A stretch of DNA of 64,000 nt from Streptomyces sp. Tu 3180 (GTDB lineage Bacteria; Actinomycetota; Actinomycetes; Streptomycetales; Streptomycetaceae): positions 7,046,001 through 7,110,000 of the forward strand of contig NZ_WOXS01000002.1 of assembly GCF_009852415.1 (NCBI RefSeq), written 5' to 3'. Position 1 is the first letter of the stretch. Each line of letters begins with the position of its first letter. Made by a program: the position numbers and the translations under genes. This document shows, one piece after another, positions 60,235-64,000 of this stretch. The notes beneath the pieces are model-generated. The model was not told the DNA's origin. It did not search any database and saw nothing but the letters and a program-made list of their open reading frames with translations.

Positions 60235-60878
60235 GCGGACATGCCCAGGGTGAGCAGATGACGCCGGTCGTCCGCGACGGAATCGGAGGTCTCATAACCG
60301 GGCCGGAGCAATTCGGGATGAGTGTGCAGAAGGATGGAGGTCTCGATTTCCCCCGCGTGCATGTCGGTGAGCAACGAGGTGGCGACACCGGCCCGTCGCC
60401 GCGCCGTCTCCCAGTCCTCCGGGGCCGGGAAGAGCGCCATCCGCTCGCCGCGCGCGGAGGACTCCTGGACGACGTTGCCGAGTACGTAGTTCCCGCCGTG
60501 CCCGTTGACCAGCACCAGGGCGTCCACGCCCGACCGGCGCAGCGAGTCGGCGATGTCCCGTATCACCGCGTGGAGGGTCACGGAGGAGAGGGAGACGGTC
60601 CCCGGCCAGGCCGCGTGCTCGTGCGAGCAGGAGACCGTCACCGGAGGGAGGAGGTGCACCGGGTACGCGTCGGCGATCTCCCGCGCGACGGCACAGGCGA
60701 CCAGCGTGTCGGTCGCCAGCGGCAGGAAGGGACCGTGCTGCTCGAAACTCCCGACGGGAAGAACCGCGACCTGCCGTGAGACTCCGGCGCCCCGCGTCCG
60801 TACATCCTCCGTGGTGTCCGCCGGCAACAGACCGTACCCCGGGCCGTGCGCCGCCGACCGTTTTTGCGAACCACCCAT
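60066..60878 (-). CDS. Creatininase-family hydrolase (ArfB/MftE-like)
   Basis: 270 residues. Metal-binding motifs are intact: VGSFEQHGPFLPLATDTLVA (Glu, His, Asp), VLVNGHGGN, and DMHAGEIETSILL. The family includes creatinine amidohydrolase, the mycofactocin peptidase MftE and the archaeal ArfB, which deformylates FAPy made by a GTP cyclohydrolase. It is divergent from GTP cyclohydrolase II (48 bases between starts), so ArfB-like deformylation is the best hypothesis. Its 3' end overlaps the flippase gene by 169 bases tail to tail. Confidence 0.88.
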   Translation of the reverse strand: MGGSQKRSAAHGPGYGLLPADTTEDVRTRGAGVSRQVAVLPVGSFEQHGPFLPLATDTLVACAVAREIADAYPVHLLPPVTVSCSHEHAAWPGTVSLSSVTLHAVIRDIADSLRRSGVDALVLVNGHGGNYVLGNVVQESSARGERMALFPAPEDWETARRRAGVATSLLTDMHAGEIETSILLHTHPELLRPGYETSDSVADDRRHLLTLGMSAYTDSGVIGRPSLGSAEKGEELLASLTDSFGAYFSLLTSEGAAAGTSGATGAADRG

Positions 60879-60926
60879 ATCGTCACGGCCTTTCGTCTCT
60901 GCTCAGAGCTGAGGAACTCGAGAATC

Positions 60927-61586
60927 ATGACAGAAAAAGTAGGCGTACTCGGCAAGAAGTCCCCGCAGCGGACCGGTGTGGAACGCGTCGTGAATGCGCC
61001 GCTGCCCACCGTGTACGGGAAATTCCAGGCGGTCGGCTACCTGGACCACGACCGCGGTGACGAGCAAGTGGCCCTGGTGTACGGCGACATCGGCACGGAC
61101 GGTGTCCTCACCCGGCTGCACTCGGAGTGCCTGACGGGCGACGCCTTCGGTTCCCGGCACTGCGAGTGCGGCGACCAGCTGGCGTCGGCGCTGCGCGCGG
61201 TCGTCGCCGAAGGGGCGGGCGTGGTCGTCTACTTGAGGGGGCACGAGGGCCGCGGCATCGGCCTGCTCGCCAAGCTGCGGGCGATGGCCCTCCAGGCGGA
61301 GGGCCTGGACACCGTCGAGGCGAACCTCGCCCTCGGCCTGCCGGTGGACGCCCGCGACTACGCCGTCGCCGCCGGGATGCTCCAGGACCTGGGCGTGCGG
61401 TCGGTGCGGCTGATGTCCAACAACCCGCGCAAACGGGAGGCGCTGGTCCGGCACGGCGTCCAGGTCGCCGAGCAGGTGCCGCTGCTGATACCGCCGTGCG
61501 AGAACAACATCACCTACCTGCGCACCAAGCGGGAACGCCTCGACCACCACCTGCCCCACCTCGACGCGGTGGCGCACTGGTCGTGA
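60927..61586 (+). CDS. GTP cyclohydrolase II-type enzyme with Met120 (FAPy-forming type)
   Basis: 219 residues. Zinc ligands Cys68, Cys79 and Cys81 (SECLTGDAFGSRHCECG), the RGHEGRGIGL active-site loop and LMSNNPRKREALVRHGVQV are typical of RibA. At residue 120, where E. coli RibA has Tyr105 (KIRAYALQ), this protein has Met (KLRAMALQ). In S. coelicolor, as I recall, this Tyr-to-Met change in the paralogue SCO6655 makes the enzyme stop at the formylated intermediate FAPy. The neighbouring creatininase-like hydrolase would then remove the formyl group. It is a stand-alone enzyme without a DHBP synthase domain, so specialised metabolism rather than housekeeping riboflavin synthesis is likely. Confidence 0.93.
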   Translation: MTEKVGVLGKKSPQRTGVERVVNAPLPTVYGKFQAVGYLDHDRGDEQVALVYGDIGTDGVLTRLHSECLTGDAFGSRHCECGDQLASALRAVVAEGAGVVVYLRGHEGRGIGLLAKLRAMALQAEGLDTVEANLALGLPVDARDYAVAAGMLQDLGVRSVRLMSNNPRKREALVRHGVQVAEQVPLLIPPCENNITYLRTKRERLDHHLPHLDAVAHWS

Positions 61587-61611
61587 CCGGCGCCGTGAGC
61601 CGCGTCCGCGT

Positions 61612-62841
61612 TCAGCCGGCCACGGCGTCGTGCACCAGCCGCCTCAGTTCCCGGAACACCGGGTTGGAGGACCTGGGCCGCACCTGCGTGTAGAACTGCA
61701 CGGTCAGGTCGCGGCCCGGGTCGACCCAGAAGGTGGTGGTGGCCACTCCGCTCCAGCCGTACGTGCCGGGGCCGGACGGGGTCTGGGTGCGGGACGGGTC
61801 GACGACGACGGAGACGCCGAGCCCGAAGCCGACGCCGTCGTTGCCGGGATCGTCGTGCGCGGGGCGGCTGCCGAAGGCGCGCAGATCGGCGCCGCCGGGG
61901 AGGTGGTTGCGGGTCATCAGGTCCACGGTCCCGGGGGTGAGCAGCCGCACCCCGTCGAGCTCGCCGCGCCGGCGCAGCATCTCCGTGAACCGGTGCATGT
62001 CGTGGGCGGAGGCCACCATCCCCCCGCTGCCGGACAGGAACCGCGGCCGGCCCCGCAGCGGCAGCCCGGCGATGGGCTCGATGCCCCCGCCCTCCGCCTC
62101 CCCGTACATCTCCGCGAGCCGCCCCGCCTGCTCGTCGGCGACCTCGAACCCGGCGTCCGTCATCCCCAGCGGCCGGAAGACCCGCTCGGCGAGGAAGGCG
62201 TCCAGCGGCTGCCCGGACACCACCTCGATGATCCGCCCCAGCACGTTGGAGGCCACCGAGTAGTTCCACTGCGTCCCCGGGTCGAACTGCAGCGGAAGAC
62301 GCGCGTACAGGTCGACGGTCTCGGCGAGGGAGGCCCCCGGCACCACCGACGACTCCAGCCCGGCCGCCCGGTACAGCGCGTCGACGGGGTGGGCGTGGTA
62401 GAAGCCGAACGTCAGCCCGGCGGTGTGGGTCATCAGGTGCCGCACGAGCAGGGGCCCGTCGGCCGGCCGGGTCAGCACGTCGTCACCGGAACCGCCCTCG
62501 TACACCCGGGGCTCGGCGAAGGCCGGCAGATGGCGCCCGACCGGGTCGTCCAGTGACAGCCGGTCCTCCTCCACCAGCGTCAGCGCGCCCACGGACGTCA
62601 CCGGCTTGGTCATGGAGTAGATCCGCCACAGCGTGTCGCTCTCCACCGGCAGCCCGGCCGCGACGTCCCGCGCCCCGTACGCCGTCAGGTGCGCGACGCG
62701 TCCGCCCCGCGCGACGGCCACGAGGAAGCCGGGCAGCCGCCCCTCGTCGACCCGGCGCGCGAAATGCCGGTCCAGGCGCTCCAGCGCGCCGGCGTCCAGC
62801 CCGGCCTCCTCCGGGCCGACCTCTTGCCGCAGCAGTGCCAT
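61612..62841 (-). CDS. Serine hydrolase, beta-lactamase/EstB family
   Basis: 409 residues. The S-x-x-K catalytic motif SMTK (about 76-79), the Y-x-N-like NYSVASN and the GWSG near the C-terminus in place of KTG mark a class C beta-lactamase-like esterase or peptidase. FAEPRVYEGGSGDD and HTAGLTFGFYH are typical of the EstB-like group. No signal peptide is seen, so it is probably cytosolic. The substrate is unknown; it converges on GTP cyclohydrolase II. Confidence 0.9.
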   Translation of the reverse strand: MALLRQEVGPEEAGLDAGALERLDRHFARRVDEGRLPGFLVAVARGGRVAHLTAYGARDVAAGLPVESDTLWRIYSMTKPVTSVGALTLVEEDRLSLDDPVGRHLPAFAEPRVYEGGSGDDVLTRPADGPLLVRHLMTHTAGLTFGFYHAHPVDALYRAAGLESSVVPGASLAETVDLYARLPLQFDPGTQWNYSVASNVLGRIIEVVSGQPLDAFLAERVFRPLGMTDAGFEVADEQAGRLAEMYGEAEGGGIEPIAGLPLRGRPRFLSGSGGMVASAHDMHRFTEMLRRRGELDGVRLLTPGTVDLMTRNHLPGGADLRAFGSRPAHDDPGNDGVGFGLGVSVVVDPSRTQTPSGPGTYGWSGVATTTFWVDPGRDLTVQFYTQVRPRSSNPVFRELRRLVHDAVAG

Positions 62842-62935
62842 CCTTCTCCTCCGCTCCCGATCATCGAGGTGAGTCCGGCATACCCCGCCGGGCGCCGGCG
62901 GGAACGCCGGGGCCGCGCGGGCCGTTGACCGGGGT

Positions 62936-63382
62936 ATGACTCAGGACGCCGAGCAGAACGCACTGCTCTCGCTGCTCTCCGAGGGGAACAGCGGAGTGCT
63001 CGTCACGCTGAAGCGCGACGGGCGGCCCCAGCTGTCGAACGTCAACCACGCGTACGACCCGGACGAGCGGGTCGTCCGGGTCTCGGTCACGGACGGCCGG
63101 GCCAAGACCCGCAACGCCCGGCGGGACCCGCGGGTGTCCTATCACGTCACCACCTCCGACCGGTGGGCCTACGCGGTCGCCGAGGGCACTGCCGAGCTTA
63201 CGGCGGTCGCCGAGGAGCCGTACGACCAGACGGTGGAGGAACTCGTCCGGCTGTACCGCGACGTCAACGGCGAGCACCCCGACTGGGACGACTACCGCGC
63301 CGCGATGGTCCGCGACCGGCGGCTGGTGCTGCGGCTGCGGGTGGAGCGGGTGTACGGGATCCCGCGGCGCGGCGGGTCGTAG
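62936..63382 (+). CDS. PPOX-class F420-dependent enzyme
   Basis: 148 residues of split-beta-barrel type: SGVLVTLKRDGRPQLSNVNH, VRVSVTDGRAKTRNARRDPR and WAYAVAEGTAELT. This is the Rv1155-like pyridoxamine-phosphate-oxidase fold group that uses F420 in actinobacteria. It is divergent from the serine hydrolase (about 95 bases apart). Confidence 0.9.
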   Translation: MTQDAEQNALLSLLSEGNSGVLVTLKRDGRPQLSNVNHAYDPDERVVRVSVTDGRAKTRNARRDPRVSYHVTTSDRWAYAVAEGTAELTAVAEEPYDQTVEELVRLYRDVNGEHPDWDDYRAAMVRDRRLVLRLRVERVYGIPRRGGS

Positions 63383-63418
63383 GTCCGGCGCGGCGGACGG
63401 GCGGGGCGGCGGGCCGGG

Positions 63419-63446
63419 GCCCCGGAGGCGGCACGGCCTCCGGGGC
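63419..63446. terminator. Terminator between convergent genes
   Basis: GCCCCGGAGGC (63419-63429) and its complement (63436-63446) form an 11-bp stem with a 6-base loop between the PPOX and MFS genes, positioned to serve both. Confidence 0.65.
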
Positions 63447-63460
63447 GGGGCGCACACGGG

Positions 63461-64000
63461 TCAGGCCGTCACCTTCTCCGGCTGCGCGGCGTCCTCCCGC
63501 ACCGCGCGCGTGCCGAGCCGCTCGGCCGGGACCCGGTGGGTCTCGCGGGCCGAGAGCGCGGCGATCACCGGCGGGACGCACAGGGCCGCCGTGAACAGGG
63601 CCACCGCGGACCAGTCGTCGCCGTCCGGGCCGGCGATCCGTGCGGCGAAGGTGACGGCGAAGCCGGCCACCGCGAAGCCGATCTGGGTGCCGATCGCCAC
63701 TCCCGAGAGCCGGACCCGGGTCGGGAACATCTCGCCGTAGAAGGACGGCCACACACCGTTCGCCGCGCTGTAGACGACACCGAAGGCGAGGACGCCGAGG
63801 AGCAGGGTCAGCGCGTAGTTGCCGGTGGAGATCGCCCACAGGTAGAGGAACATCGTCACCGCGCTGCCGACCGCGCCGATCAGGAAGACCGGGCGCCGCC
63901 CGACACGGTCGGAGAGCGCGGCCCACAGCGGGATCGCGGCCAGCGCGACGACGTTGGCCAGCGCGCCCACCCACAGCATCGACGAGCGCGACATGCCGAC
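63461..64000 (-). CDS. MFS transporter, metabolite:H+ symporter type (5' end outside window)
   Basis: The C-terminal ~179 residues are visible. The loop ALSDRVGRRPVFLIGAVGSA is the MFS motif A repeat in the second half, and ANGVWPSFYGEMFPTRVRLS followed by GVAIGTQIGFAVAGF is typical of the MHS subfamily (organic acids, shikimate, betaine). Five membrane segments are in view. The frame is open to the window edge. Confidence 0.9.
   Translation of the reverse strand, partial: VGMSRSSMLWVGALANVVALAAIPLWAALSDRVGRRPVFLIGAVGSAVTMFLYLWAISTGNYALTLLLGVLAFGVVYSAANGVWPSFYGEMFPTRVRLSGVAIGTQIGFAVAGFAVTFAARIAGPDGDDWSAVALFTAALCVPPVIAALSARETHRVPAERLGTRAVREDAAQPEKVTA

Noticed and set aside
1..64000. CRISPR arrays, tRNA/rRNA genes, intact transposases or integrases
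   Set aside because: I saw no regularly spaced repeats, no cloverleaf-like sequence with conserved TTCGA arms, and no DDE, tyrosine or serine recombinase motifs.

Overview
The window is high-GC actinobacterial DNA and almost certainly Streptomyces. Marker families include an Xre/DUF5753 regulator paired with a DUF397 protein, a DUF574-type SAM methyltransferase, a SpoIIAB-like HATPase, Pro/Ala-rich Ser/Thr kinases, F420-dependent PPOX and GH81-CBM secreted enzymes, with GTG/TTG starts and GTGA/ATGA gene overlaps. The right end carries a gene set (PTPS homologue, glycosyltransferase, methyltransferase, flippase, creatininase-like hydrolase, GTP cyclohydrolase II) that I recognise from the S. 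coelicolor SCO6650-SCO6655 neighbourhood. If that synteny holds, the left two thirds sit where S. coelicolor carries its phage growth limitation (Pgl) genes (SCO6626-SCO6636), so this looks like a variable defence island.

Layout. 1-9.9 kb: end of a Ser/Thr kinase, then a two-gene minus-strand operon of a giant DUF1998 helicase (DruE/DrmB-like, with a nuclease-like C-terminus) and a RelE-UvrD fusion helicase. 10-13 kb: secreted GH81 endo-beta-1,3-glucanase with its own promoter, LacI-type operator and terminator. 13.5-17.3 kb: AAA ATPase/TOPRIM pair, HATPase regulator, EcsC-like protein. 17.5-25 kb: a patchwork with a truncated Xre/DUF5753 copy, a decayed LysE exporter, small secreted or anchored proteins, a SAM methyltransferase, a hypothetical TPR-like protein and an intact Xre/DUF397 pair. 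25-34.6 kb: minus-strand operon Ser/Thr kinase - SNF2 helicase (DrmD-like) - giant adenine methylase (DrmMI-like); the methylase specificity end is a lower-GC mosaic.

35-43.2 kb is the most unusual block: a plus-strand, mostly overlapping operon of a HelD-like helicase with extra Zn-finger and nuclease-like domains, a degenerate J-domain protein, a GrpE-like protein and an Hsp70 whose helical lid is replaced by a NYN/PIN-type ribonuclease domain. It reads as a complete DnaJ-GrpE-DnaK chaperone machine rebuilt around an RNase, and it is faced by another membrane Ser/Thr kinase. I regard it as the best candidate for an undescribed system, probably anti-phage or stress-related. That function is inference.

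45-54.3 kb: small regulators, a frameshifted secreted hydrolase, HD and HEAT-like proteins, a large membrane receptor with a periplasmic-binding-like ectodomain, and a CooC/ParA-like ATPase operon behind a Zur-like box, beside a decayed MFS gene. 54.4-61.6 kb: specialised-metabolism cluster with GTP cyclohydrolase II (Met at the position that decides the product), a creatininase-like hydrolase and a PTPS homologue lacking key residues. 61.6-64 kb: serine hydrolase, PPOX protein and the C-terminal part of an MHS-type MFS transporter.

Two minus-strand operons, the DUF1998 helicase and the receptor protein, share a promoter-like element that fits the PafBC/RecA-independent DNA-damage consensus, which hints at common induction. 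I saw no tRNA, rRNA, CRISPR array, intact IS element or integrase.
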